This document shows, one piece after another, positions 16,332-24,462 of a DNA stretch of 64,000 bases; the stretch's first letter is position 1; every line of letters starts with the position of its first letter. The stretch comes from Emcibacteraceae bacterium (lineage in GTDB: Bacteria; Pseudomonadota; Alphaproteobacteria; Sphingomonadales; Emcibacteraceae). Position numbers and translations under genes: made by a program. The DNA lies in assembly GCA_041396985.1 (NCBI GenBank), contig JAWKXO010000003.1:533947-597946 (forward strand), in the 5' to 3' direction. The notes beneath the pieces were generated by a model. The model saw only the letters and a list, made by a program, of their open reading frames with translations. It had not been told where the DNA came from and did not search any database.

Positions 16332-17057
16332 CTATTGGCTTCGAAGTTCTTCCTGATGGGCTTTTACAAGTTCGGCCATGCTGGTAAACCGAAAATCACA
16401 TTTCGGCAATTCTTCAACGCTTGCAGTGGCGCCAAAGCCACCTTCCTGATGACGTCGGTGGATATGACAATTGGCAAGATCCAGTTTGTTGGCCGTGACA
16501 TGATCATGAAACAGGCTTTCTGCCGTGTGCAAAATATCGCCTTTGGCAATGCCGAGCGATTTCAGATTTTCAAGCATATAGTCAAAATTACGCTGTTCCG
16601 GTTTATAGGAGCCAATATCTTCTGCCGTATAGATGGCATCAAAGTCCACTTGTAGTTTTTGATTGCTATGCTGGAAGCTTTCATGATCAACATTACTTAA
16701 GATCACCAGCTTATAATATTTTTTCAGATACTGTAACGCGCCGGGCGTATCGGCGAATGCGGGCCAGTTTTTAATGGACTGTCCGTATGTTCGGCATTCT
16801 TCCCAACTCACGGTCACCCCCCATTGTTCGGCAAGGCGTTTATAAACGGTGGAGAGGATTTCATTATAGCGCCGCCCGGGTGTATAGATTTGCTGTGCGT
16901 GTTCAAGTTTACCATGGGCGGCCAGAATTTCATCACGGCTTAAATCCCTGTCAACCTTATTGGTTAACGGCCTCAGCGCTTCAATCATGCCGCTTTCCCA
17001 GTCTATTAATGTACCGTAGCAATCAAATGTCAGGGCTTTGAAATCTGTTAATTTCAT
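16332..17057 (-). CDS. HAD-superfamily hydrolase, haloacid dehalogenase type II-like
   Basis: 241 residues. HAD motif I is KALTFDCYGTLIDWE with the nucleophile Asp near 12. Motif II lies in YKLVILSNVDHESF, the motif III Lys in EDIGSYKPEQRNFDYML, and the acidic motif IV region is HTAESLFHDHVTANKL. The layout resembles type II haloacid dehalogenases, but motif IV has ESLFHDH where dehalogenases usually have N/D residues, so it could be a phosphatase. Solitary gene; substrate unknown. Confidence 0.85.
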   Translation of the reverse strand: MKLTDFKALTFDCYGTLIDWESGMIEALRPLTNKVDRDLSRDEILAAHGKLEHAQQIYTPGRRYNEILSTVYKRLAEQWGVTVSWEECRTYGQSIKNWPAFADTPGALQYLKKYYKLVILSNVDHESFQHSNQKLQVDFDAIYTAEDIGSYKPEQRNFDYMLENLKSLGIAKGDILHTAESLFHDHVTANKLDLANCHIHRRHQEGGFGATASVEELPKCDFRFTSMAELVKAHQEELRSQ

Positions 17058-17290
17058 TGGTCATATCCTTTTTTCAACAACGTTTTAGCTTTTATACTGT
17101 TACACTATGTGAAAGTTATCCCACAATTTTTTAAATTTTTTGTGCCAAACAAAATCGGGGGAAGCAAATATTCTGTCCAATATATTTGATTTATGGCATA
17201 AAATTCCAAAACATTATCCGGCAAGTTAAGTTGCCTGCGTTGTTATTTTGTGGCACATCATTGCAAAATGAACAGTCAAACGGAACTCAG

Positions 17291-19477
17291 ATGGAAATTA
17301 CAGTAAATTTTTTGGAAAATCTCAGGCTTGAAGCAAAGTTTGATGATTATACGGTCGTGACCGATCAGCCCATTCGTTATAAGGGTGATGGCTCGGCTCC
17401 CAGCCCGTTTGACTATTTTCTGGCGTCTTCGGCATTATGCGCCGCTTATTTTGTAAAGGTTTATTGTCTTGCCCGTAAAATTCCGACCGATGGGATCAGA
17501 CTTTCCCAGAATAATATTGTTGACCCTGAAAACCGTTATAACCAGATTTTCCAGATCGATGTGGAACTGCCCGATCATATTTCGGACCGTGACCGCGAAG
17601 GCATTTTGCGGTCAATTGACCGCTGTACGGTTAAAAAAGTGATTCAACAGAGCCCGGAATTTAAAATTGAGGTTGTTGAAAGCCTTGAAAAGGATACGTC
17701 ATTATTGGATTTTGGTGCCACCGCAAGTGGGCAGCGTACCATGATCACTGGCAAGGACCTGCCGCTTGAGCAAACCATTTCAGATATGACAGCTATTCTG
17801 GCCGAGCTTGGCATAAAAATTGAAATTGCGTCCTGGCGAAATATTGTCTCCAATGTCTGGTCACTTCATATCCGTGATGCGGCATCGCCCATGTGTTTTA
17901 CCAATGGCAAGGGCGCGACGAAGGAAAGTGCACTTTGCTCAGCTCTTGGCGAATATATTGAGCGGGCAAGCTGTAACTTTTTTTATAATGACCAGTATTT
18001 TGGTGAGGAAATAGGACGTAGCGAATTTGTCCATTATCCCAATGAAAAATGGTTCAAACTGGGGCCGGATGATCGTCTGCCGGAAGGACTTCTGGATGAT
18101 ACACTTCTGGAATTTTATGATCCGGACAATGAACTTATGGCATCGCATCTGATTGATACCAATTCAGGCGATATAGAGAGAGGCATCTGTGCGCTTCCCT
18201 TTATCCGTCAGTCTGATCAGAAAACCATCTATTTTCCATCCAACCTGATTGAGAATTTATATGTCAGCAACGGTATGAGCGCAGGAAATAATATTTTTGA
18301 AGCCGAGGTTCAGTGCTTTTCCGAAATATTTGAGCGTGCCGTTAAGAAACAGATTATTGAAGAGGAAATCATTCTACCTGATGTGCCGAAAGAGGTGCTT
18401 CTAAAATATCCTCATATAATGAAAGGGATAGATGAGCTGGAAGCAAAAGGGTTTCCCATTCTGGTCAAGGACGCGTCTTTGGGGGGCCAGTTTCCGGTGA
18501 TGAGTGTGACACTGATGAACCCGCGGACAGGCGGCGTTTTTGCATCCTTTGGCGCCCATCCCGATTTTGAAGTGGCGTTGGAACGTTCGCTTACCGAACT
18601 TTTGCAGGGCAGGAGCTTTGAAGGCTTGAATGATATGCCGCCGCCGACATTTAACAGTCTGGCGCTTTCGGAGCCCAATAATTTTGTTGAGCATTTTATA
18701 GATTCAACCGGTCTCATATCCTGGAAATTCTTTAGTGATAAGGCGGATTACGAATTCTGCGAATGGGATTTTTCCGGAACATCAGAGCAGGAAAGGGATA
18801 CGCTGATGAATATTCTGCATGATCTGGGCAAGGACGTCTATATTGCCCACTATCAGGATTTCGGGGCAACCGCCTGCCGGATACTGGTGCCGGATTATTC
18901 AGAAATTTACCCGGTTGAGGACCTGATCTGGGATAATAGTAACAGGGCCTTACACTTCAGGGCTGATATCTTGAGTATTCACGCGCTGGCTGATGATGAC
19001 CTTGGCCAGTTGCTTGAACGGCTTGAGGAAAGTGAGCTGGATAACCGGATGCTTGTATCCGATCTGATCGGTATTGTTTTTGATGAAACAACCGTTTGGG
19101 GCAAGCTTGATATCGGGGAGCTTAAAATACTGATCAACCTTGCGCTTGGTCAGTTGGAAGAAGCAAAAGACCTGATCTTTGACTTTCTCAACTTTAATGA
19201 TAATACCGTTTCACGAATTCTGTTTTATCAGGCGGTCAATGCCGTAATTGACATCTGGCTCGATGAAGAGCTGGATCTTGATGATTATCTTAAAAATTTG
19301 AACAGAATGTATGGGTCGGAAATTATGAAAAAAGTTGTCGGTTCCGTCCGTGGCGATGTTCGCTTTTTTGGCCTGAGCAAAACAAGTATGAAGCTTGAGG
19401 GGCTAGATAAGCATTTAAAACTTATTGATAGCTATAAAAAACTTCATAAAGCCAGAGCCGCGACTTTTTCTAATTAA
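17291..19477 (+). CDS. OsmC-YcaO fusion protein
   Basis: About 728 residues from ATG 17291; the frame opens at 17186 but family similarity begins at MEITVNFLENLRLEAKFDDY. Residues 1-140 are OsmC-like (APSPFDYFLASSALCAAYFV carries the redox Cys region, DRCTVKKVIQQSPEF near the end). From about 190 a YcaO domain follows, with IRDAASPMCFTNGKGATKES and ALGEYIERASCNFFY for nucleotide binding. A C-terminal helical extension of about 160 residues ends the protein. YcaO domains use ATP to activate amide backbones, and stand-alone members assist modification of ribosomal protein S12 in E. coli. No peptide precursor or partner enzyme is visible nearby, so the target is unknown. It converges with the next gene, overlapping it by four bases. 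Confidence 0.9.
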   Translation: MEITVNFLENLRLEAKFDDYTVVTDQPIRYKGDGSAPSPFDYFLASSALCAAYFVKVYCLARKIPTDGIRLSQNNIVDPENRYNQIFQIDVELPDHISDRDREGILRSIDRCTVKKVIQQSPEFKIEVVESLEKDTSLLDFGATASGQRTMITGKDLPLEQTISDMTAILAELGIKIEIASWRNIVSNVWSLHIRDAASPMCFTNGKGATKESALCSALGEYIERASCNFFYNDQYFGEEIGRSEFVHYPNEKWFKLGPDDRLPEGLLDDTLLEFYDPDNELMASHLIDTNSGDIERGICALPFIRQSDQKTIYFPSNLIENLYVSNGMSAGNNIFEAEVQCFSEIFERAVKKQIIEEEIILPDVPKEVLLKYPHIMKGIDELEAKGFPILVKDASLGGQFPVMSVTLMNPRTGGVFASFGAHPDFEVALERSLTELLQGRSFEGLNDMPPPTFNSLALSEPNNFVEHFIDSTGLISWKFFSDKADYEFCEWDFSGTSEQERDTLMNILHDLGKDVYIAHYQDFGATACRILVPDYSEIYPVEDLIWDNSNRALHFRADILSIHALADDDLGQLLERLEESELDNRMLVSDLIGIVFDETTVWGKLDIGELKILINLALGQLEEAKDLIFDFLNFNDNTVSRILFYQAVNAVIDIWLDEELDLDDYLKNLNRMYGSEIMKKVVGSVRGDVRFFGLSKTSMKLEGLDKHLKLIDSYKKLHKARAATFSN

Positions 19478-20817
19478 TTTTGAACTGCCGGATTTGGAAA
19501 TGAAATGAGATCCGATGTGATTTCTCCATTATTCAGTTCAATCGTGGTTACGGCATAAAAATTTCCATCTGCCCCATATGCCAGTGAATTGATATGAACG
19601 GGTTCGCTTCCATCTTCAAAGGTAATTTCCCCAAGGTCAGAATATTTATGCGTTTCCAGATCATATGAAATTAAATGATGATTTTTCAGGCTGAGCTTAC
19701 TTACCGCTTCAGGTCCGAATTGTTTAAACTCCTCTTCGCTGGGGTAGGCATGCGAAATATGGTAAAGCGTATGATTATTTTCACCGAATGTCAGGCCTAG
19801 ACTCCCGCCGTATCCGTTAACACCAGCCCGCTTTGTTGTGGGGGATGCCAGCCGGTCAAGAATTTCAGCTTTTCCTGTTTTAGGGTTTAACCGAAACAGA
19901 TATTCGGATTCAAGATGAACACCATAAATCATTTTGTCATAATCAGACCAGACAGATTGCCGCCATTGATATCCCATTGACCGGTGGATATTTAAATTAC
20001 CAAAATAATCTTTTACCAGATTATCCGAAGTGACCAGCTCCACCTCATCCTTGTCCAAAACATACTGGTAAATTTCGCCTAAGGGGTTGGCAAAAAATAC
20101 ATTTCCGGATGTTTCATCAACCGAAAGCGAACGGCTTAAAACAAAATAACGGTCGCCGTTTCCTTCTTCGCCATCTGCAAAAAATTTGCCGAGTGTTTTT
20201 AAATCCCTGCTTTCAATATCATAGCGATAGACTTCACCGGATGGCCAGATGATACCGTATAGTCTGCCACGGCTTCTATCCATGGTCTGGGCCAGTACGC
20301 CCCCTTTTGTTTTTGAAGCAATGCCCAGATCTTCAAATTTACCTCTGGTCATATCGTAAGATACAATATGTCCGCCGGGATAAGGTTTATATCCTTCCGG
20401 CGGAATGCCAAGAATTTCCTTACCATCAATGTTGGTATAAAAATCAATATGAGTCGCAAAATAAAGCTTGCCTTTATATTCATAATAATTCACGTGGCTT
20501 TTGCCCTGAGGAATTGATTTTTGACCCTTTTCGCCAACAATTTCTGTCAGGTCGGCAAGGTGAGTGATTTTATCATCTTTGGGATTATAGGAATACATCT
20601 GGGCACCAGTATCAAGATCGCCGGAACAGAGCACATAATAAATTAGCCCGTCACTGGCCGATGAAATTCCATTATAATTTCCCTTAGCTAGGGGAAAATT
20701 TGAAAAATAACGTTTGGCAATTATTTTTTTATCAGCGGCATAAACTTGAAACGGCACTGTTAATATTGTCAGCAAAATGGTAATGCGCGTAATGACATTG
20801 ATAATCTTATTTGTCAT
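19474..20817 (-). CDS. Secreted beta-propeller-like protein of unknown function
   Basis: 447 residues with a clear signal peptide (ITILLTILTVPFQVYAAD). The mature part has repeated blades of about 50 residues: MYSYNPKDDKITHLADLTEI, HIVSYDMTRGKFEDLGIASK, VYRYDIESRDLKTLGKFFAD, IYQYVLDKDEVELVTSDNLV and LISYDLETHKYSDLGEITFE. Each has the Tyr-Asp core of propeller strands. No catalytic motif is recognised. It is divergent from the Nramp-like gene that opens the polysaccharide locus, so a periplasmic sugar-binding or lyase role is possible, but only from position. Confidence 0.7.
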   Translation of the reverse strand: MTNKIINVITRITILLTILTVPFQVYAADKKIIAKRYFSNFPLAKGNYNGISSASDGLIYYVLCSGDLDTGAQMYSYNPKDDKITHLADLTEIVGEKGQKSIPQGKSHVNYYEYKGKLYFATHIDFYTNIDGKEILGIPPEGYKPYPGGHIVSYDMTRGKFEDLGIASKTKGGVLAQTMDRSRGRLYGIIWPSGEVYRYDIESRDLKTLGKFFADGEEGNGDRYFVLSRSLSVDETSGNVFFANPLGEIYQYVLDKDEVELVTSDNLVKDYFGNLNIHRSMGYQWRQSVWSDYDKMIYGVHLESEYLFRLNPKTGKAEILDRLASPTTKRAGVNGYGGSLGLTFGENNHTLYHISHAYPSEEEFKQFGPEAVSKLSLKNHHLISYDLETHKYSDLGEITFEDGSEPVHINSLAYGADGNFYAVTTIELNNGEITSDLISFPNPAVQN

Positions 20818-21056
20818 GTTGTCCCCTTTTTAGATGATATCCCTTTTTAGCTATATTGCTTTAAAGCATAGCATTATGCCAATAAAAAATCATCGTGGTT
20901 TAAAAAGTTCATCAATTTTAATTTTTTACCCAACCTCTTGAGATATTAAAATTATTGCTAATAAGATATTGATGAAAGTTGTTTAAAATGATTATAGTCT
21001 AATGGGGAAAAATTAGGGAGGCAGCTTTCGGGGGATAAGTTGGAAAATAGGGTCAT

Positions 21057-22295
21057 ATGTCAGATAACATTTTAAAAAAAATATTAGTCGCCGTAAGTGC
21101 TGTCGGTCCGGGCTTATTTTTAATTGGATATAATATAGGGACCGGAAGTGTGACGACCATGGCGAAAGCCGGGGCCGAATATGGAATGACCTTACTCTGG
21201 GCAATCGTTCTTTCCTGTATATTTACCTATATTCTGATGGCCGCATATGGTCAGGTTACGCTGGTCAGCGGCAAAACGGCGCTTCTGAATATTAAATCCC
21301 AATTTAAGTGGGGCAAGCCACTTGCCCTTTATATTATGGCCGCCCTTATTACAGGGGAGCTTCTGGCACTGGTCGGTATAATGGGGATTGTCGCTGACCT
21401 GATACAGGAAGGGATCCGCCTGATGACGGATGGGGCAATTGTCAGTGTGGCCTGGATTGTCCCGGTTCTGATTATTGCATTATTTTCGATGTTCTGGTTC
21501 GGTCAGTATAAAATTTTTGAAAAAGTCCTGACTGTATTTGTCATCATGATGGTTTTTTGTTTCGTCGGTGTGTTTTTTATGGTCAGTCCTGATCTGCTTT
21601 CGATTGTTAAAGGCCTGGTTCCCTCCATGCCAGATGAACCGGGGGCATTTGGACTCGTTGCTGCAATGGCGGGCACGACATGTTCCGCTGCCGTCTTTAT
21701 TATCCGCAGTACGGTTGTTACAGAAAAAGGCTGGACCATTGAAAATCTTAAGGATGAAAAAAAAGACGCCTTTGTTTCCTCCGCCATGATGCTTCTTTTA
21801 AGCGGGCTTATTATGGCAGTTTCAGCCGGAACCCTTCATCTGATGGGACTTAAGGTTGATAACACACTTGATCTGATCGGATTGTTTGAGCCGATCGGTG
21901 GTAAAGTGGCCTCTTTAATGCTGATCCTTGGCATTGCCGGTGCCGGTCTTTCAACCATTTTCCCTATAGTGCTGATTGCTCCCTGGCTTATTTCAGACTA
22001 TATGGGCAAGCCTAGGGATATAAAGTCCCCCATGTACAGAATATTAATCATTTCGGGATTGCTGGTTGCTTTCTGCGCTATATTTCTTGAAAAAAGCCCG
22101 ACCATACTAATGGTCTTTTCCATGGCATTTCAGGCGGCCATTTTGCCGGCTGTGGCGATCCCCGTATTTATTTTACTTAATAAAAAATCCTTTATGAATG
22201 ATCACACAGCGTCAAGCCGAATGAATGCCGGGCTTGTCGCGGTTATTCTTTTCTCACTTGTGACAACTTATTTTGCCATTAAAGGTTTCTTTTAA
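21057..22295 (+). CDS. Nramp-fold transporter lacking canonical metal-binding motifs
   Basis: A 412-residue membrane protein with about 11 helices and overall Nramp/SLC11 similarity, as in VGPGLFLIGYNIGTGSVTT and MAKAGAEYGMTLLWAIVLSC. The DPGN motif of helix 1 that binds Mn/Fe in Nramp proteins is replaced by IGTG at about 27-30. The MPH motif expected in helix 6 is not seen in AAMAGTTCSAAVFIIRSTVV. It is therefore unlikely to be a usual divalent-metal carrier. It opens a same-strand gene set with NagA, NagB-like, heparinase and uronate genes, which suggests a substrate linked to that polymer. Substrate unknown. Confidence 0.8.
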   Translation: MSDNILKKILVAVSAVGPGLFLIGYNIGTGSVTTMAKAGAEYGMTLLWAIVLSCIFTYILMAAYGQVTLVSGKTALLNIKSQFKWGKPLALYIMAALITGELLALVGIMGIVADLIQEGIRLMTDGAIVSVAWIVPVLIIALFSMFWFGQYKIFEKVLTVFVIMMVFCFVGVFFMVSPDLLSIVKGLVPSMPDEPGAFGLVAAMAGTTCSAAVFIIRSTVVTEKGWTIENLKDEKKDAFVSSAMMLLLSGLIMAVSAGTLHLMGLKVDNTLDLIGLFEPIGGKVASLMLILGIAGAGLSTIFPIVLIAPWLISDYMGKPRDIKSPMYRILIISGLLVAFCAIFLEKSPTILMVFSMAFQAAILPAVAIPVFILLNKKSFMNDHTASSRMNAGLVAVILFSLVTTYFAIKGFF

Positions 22296-22314
22296 AAATT
22301 TGATTGGAATTGAT

Positions 22315-23631
22315 ATGAAAAAACTTAACGAAAACCGTCGTGAATTTATGCAAAAAATGGGACTTGCGTCTTTGGCTGCAGGAAGCGGGCTGCTTTCGAC
22401 AAATTCATTTGCCCAGTCAAATTCTTTCATGTCATTCAATAACGTTGGGCGGATTAAAATTTTTAACGGCCGGTTGCTTACTCCCTACCGGGAACTGCCA
22501 AATGGCTGCATTGCCGTTGAGAACGGTAAAATAGTAGAGGTCAGTGACAGCAATATTGAATTCCCGGGCGCAATGGAAATTGACGCTGGTGGAAAATATA
22601 TATCCCCAGGCTTTATTGATCTTCATTGCCATGGCGGCGGCGGCCATTCATTTCTGGATGGGACGGTCAACGCCTTTTTGAAAGCGGCAGAGTTGCACGC
22701 ACGTCACGGTACCACATCCATGTATCCAACGGCCCTGTCCGGGGATAAAGAAGAACTTTATAAAAATCTGGATATATATGAGCAGGCCAATAAGGTCAAT
22801 AAGGCGGGGGCGGAATTTCTTGGCGTGTTTCTTGAAGGACCATATTATTCGATGGAACAGCGCGGTGCACAGAACCCGAAATATATCAGAGACCCGGACC
22901 CGAAGGAATATAAGGAAATTTTATCGCGCACAACTGTGATCAAGCGCTGGGATTCAGCGCCTGAAAGGAAAGGATCACTGGAGTTTATCCGTTATCTCCG
23001 CTCTAAAGGCGTTATGCCGTCCATGGGGCATACCAGTGCCGTTTATGATGATGTCATGCTTGCTTTTGAAAATGGTGTTTCGCTGGCAACCCATCTTTAT
23101 TCCGGCATGGCCGGGGTGACACGGCGCAATTCGTTCCGTTTTCCGGGTGGTGTGGAAAGCGCTTTCCTGATTGAAGAAATGAATGTTGAGGTTATCTCAG
23201 ACGGTCGCCACCTGCCGGCACCACTTTTAAAGCTGATTTATAAAACCAAAGGGGCGGACCGCATTGCGCTGGTAACCGATTCCATGCGGGCGGCAGGACT
23301 TCCTGACGGGCAGGAAAGTATTTTGGGAAGTCTGACCAATGGCATAAAAGTTATAGTTGAGGACGGTGTGGCAAAATTGCCGGACAGAACATCTTTCGCG
23401 GGCAGCGTTGCAACCACTGACCGGCTGGTCAGAACAATCAGTACCATTGCCGATGTGCCGCTTAAGGATGCTGTCAGAATGATGAGCATCACCCCGGCAA
23501 ACATCATGGGGATCGCAGACCGGAAAGGATCGCTGGTTCCGGGTAAGGACGCGGATATTCTGATATTTGATAATGATATTCAGATTGATAAAACCATAAT
23601 CGGCGGCAATATCGTTTACAGCCGGGCTTAA
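22315..23631 (+). CDS. nagA: N-acetylglucosamine-6-phosphate deacetylase family, with Tat signal
   Basis: About 438 residues. The amidohydrolase core has metal and catalytic residues in FIDLHCHGGGGHSF (HxH), GVFLEGPYYS (Glu), MPSMGHTSAVYDD (His), LATHLYSGM (His) and ALVTDSMRAAG (the catalytic Asp), as in NagA. Unusually, the N-terminus is a twin-arginine-type signal: NRREFMQKMG, a hydrophobic stretch and FAQS. That would send the enzyme to the periplasm, where phosphorylated GlcNAc is not expected. It may thus deacetylate free or oligomeric amino sugars. ATG 22315 is chosen over 22273, which lies inside the transporter gene. It shares an operon with the NagB-like gene. Confidence 0.87.
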   Translation: MKKLNENRREFMQKMGLASLAAGSGLLSTNSFAQSNSFMSFNNVGRIKIFNGRLLTPYRELPNGCIAVENGKIVEVSDSNIEFPGAMEIDAGGKYISPGFIDLHCHGGGGHSFLDGTVNAFLKAAELHARHGTTSMYPTALSGDKEELYKNLDIYEQANKVNKAGAEFLGVFLEGPYYSMEQRGAQNPKYIRDPDPKEYKEILSRTTVIKRWDSAPERKGSLEFIRYLRSKGVMPSMGHTSAVYDDVMLAFENGVSLATHLYSGMAGVTRRNSFRFPGGVESAFLIEEMNVEVISDGRHLPAPLLKLIYKTKGADRIALVTDSMRAAGLPDGQESILGSLTNGIKVIVEDGVAKLPDRTSFAGSVATTDRLVRTISTIADVPLKDAVRMMSITPANIMGIADRKGSLVPGKDADILIFDNDIQIDKTIIGGNIVYSRA

Positions 23632-23673
23632 AGTAAAAAATAAACAATGAAAGAGAGACTAAAAGGAAGATTG

Positions 23674-24447
23674 ATGGACAAAAGAGAAATAACAAAAGAT
23701 AAGCTGAAGGTAAAAATATATAAGACCAGAAATGATATGGGGGCGGATGCTGCAGAGGAAGTCAGCAGCTGTATCAATTCACTTCTCAAAAATAAAGACC
23801 ACATCAATATCGTATTTGCCGCAGCACCATCACAAAATGAATTTCTTGCTTCTCTAAGAACTAAGGATGTGGACTGGAGTCGGATCAACGCGTTCCATAT
23901 GGACGAATATGTTGGTCTGGATTCTGATGCACCGCAGCTTTTCGGGAATTACCTAAAAGAAATGCTTTTTGATCACGTTAATTTCCGTGAAGTTTATTAT
24001 ATGAATGGGGACAAAGATAAACTTGACACTGAATGTAAAAGATATGCTGATCTGATGGAAAAATACCCGACGGATATTGTCATACTGGGAATTGGCGAAA
24101 ATACCCATCTGGCTTTCAATGACCCGCATGTTGCTTTTTTTGATGATCCGGAAGTGGTGAAAATTATTGATCTGGATGAAAAAAACAGATGGCAGCAGGT
24201 GGACCCTGATGATCATATCTGTTTTAAAACCATTGAAGAAGTGCCAACCCACGCTATAACACTGACTATTCCTGCCTTGTTCAAGGCGACATATGCCTTT
24301 GCGGTTGTACCGGGGAATAATAAGGCTGATGCGATTTATCATACATTGAAAGATGATATTCAGGAAAAATATCCGTCGACAATTTTGCGTAATCACCCAA
24401 AAGCCGTTTTATATATTGACGAGGCAAGCGCCAGCAAACTGGCATAG
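23674..24447 (+). CDS. Glucosamine-6-phosphate deaminase (NagB)-like protein
   Basis: About 257 residues from ATG 23674, preceded by AAAGGAAG; an upstream ATG at 23647 is weaker. The NagB/6-phosphogluconolactonase fold shows FHMDEYVGLD (D77, E78) and GIGENTHLAFNDP. In E. coli NagB the catalytic set is D72, D141, H143 and E148. Here D72 corresponds to D77 and H143 to H145, but D141 is Asn (N143) and E148 is Asp (D150). It therefore belongs to a divergent branch whose reaction may be deamination or isomerisation of an amino-sugar phosphate. It sits between NagA and a polysaccharide lyase. Confidence 0.8.
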   Translation: MDKREITKDKLKVKIYKTRNDMGADAAEEVSSCINSLLKNKDHINIVFAAAPSQNEFLASLRTKDVDWSRINAFHMDEYVGLDSDAPQLFGNYLKEMLFDHVNFREVYYMNGDKDKLDTECKRYADLMEKYPTDIVILGIGENTHLAFNDPHVAFFDDPEVVKIIDLDEKNRWQQVDPDDHICFKTIEEVPTHAITLTIPALFKATYAFAVVPGNNKADAIYHTLKDDIQEKYPSTILRNHPKAVLYIDEASASKLA

Positions 24448-24462
24448 ATTTAAGAGAATTTT

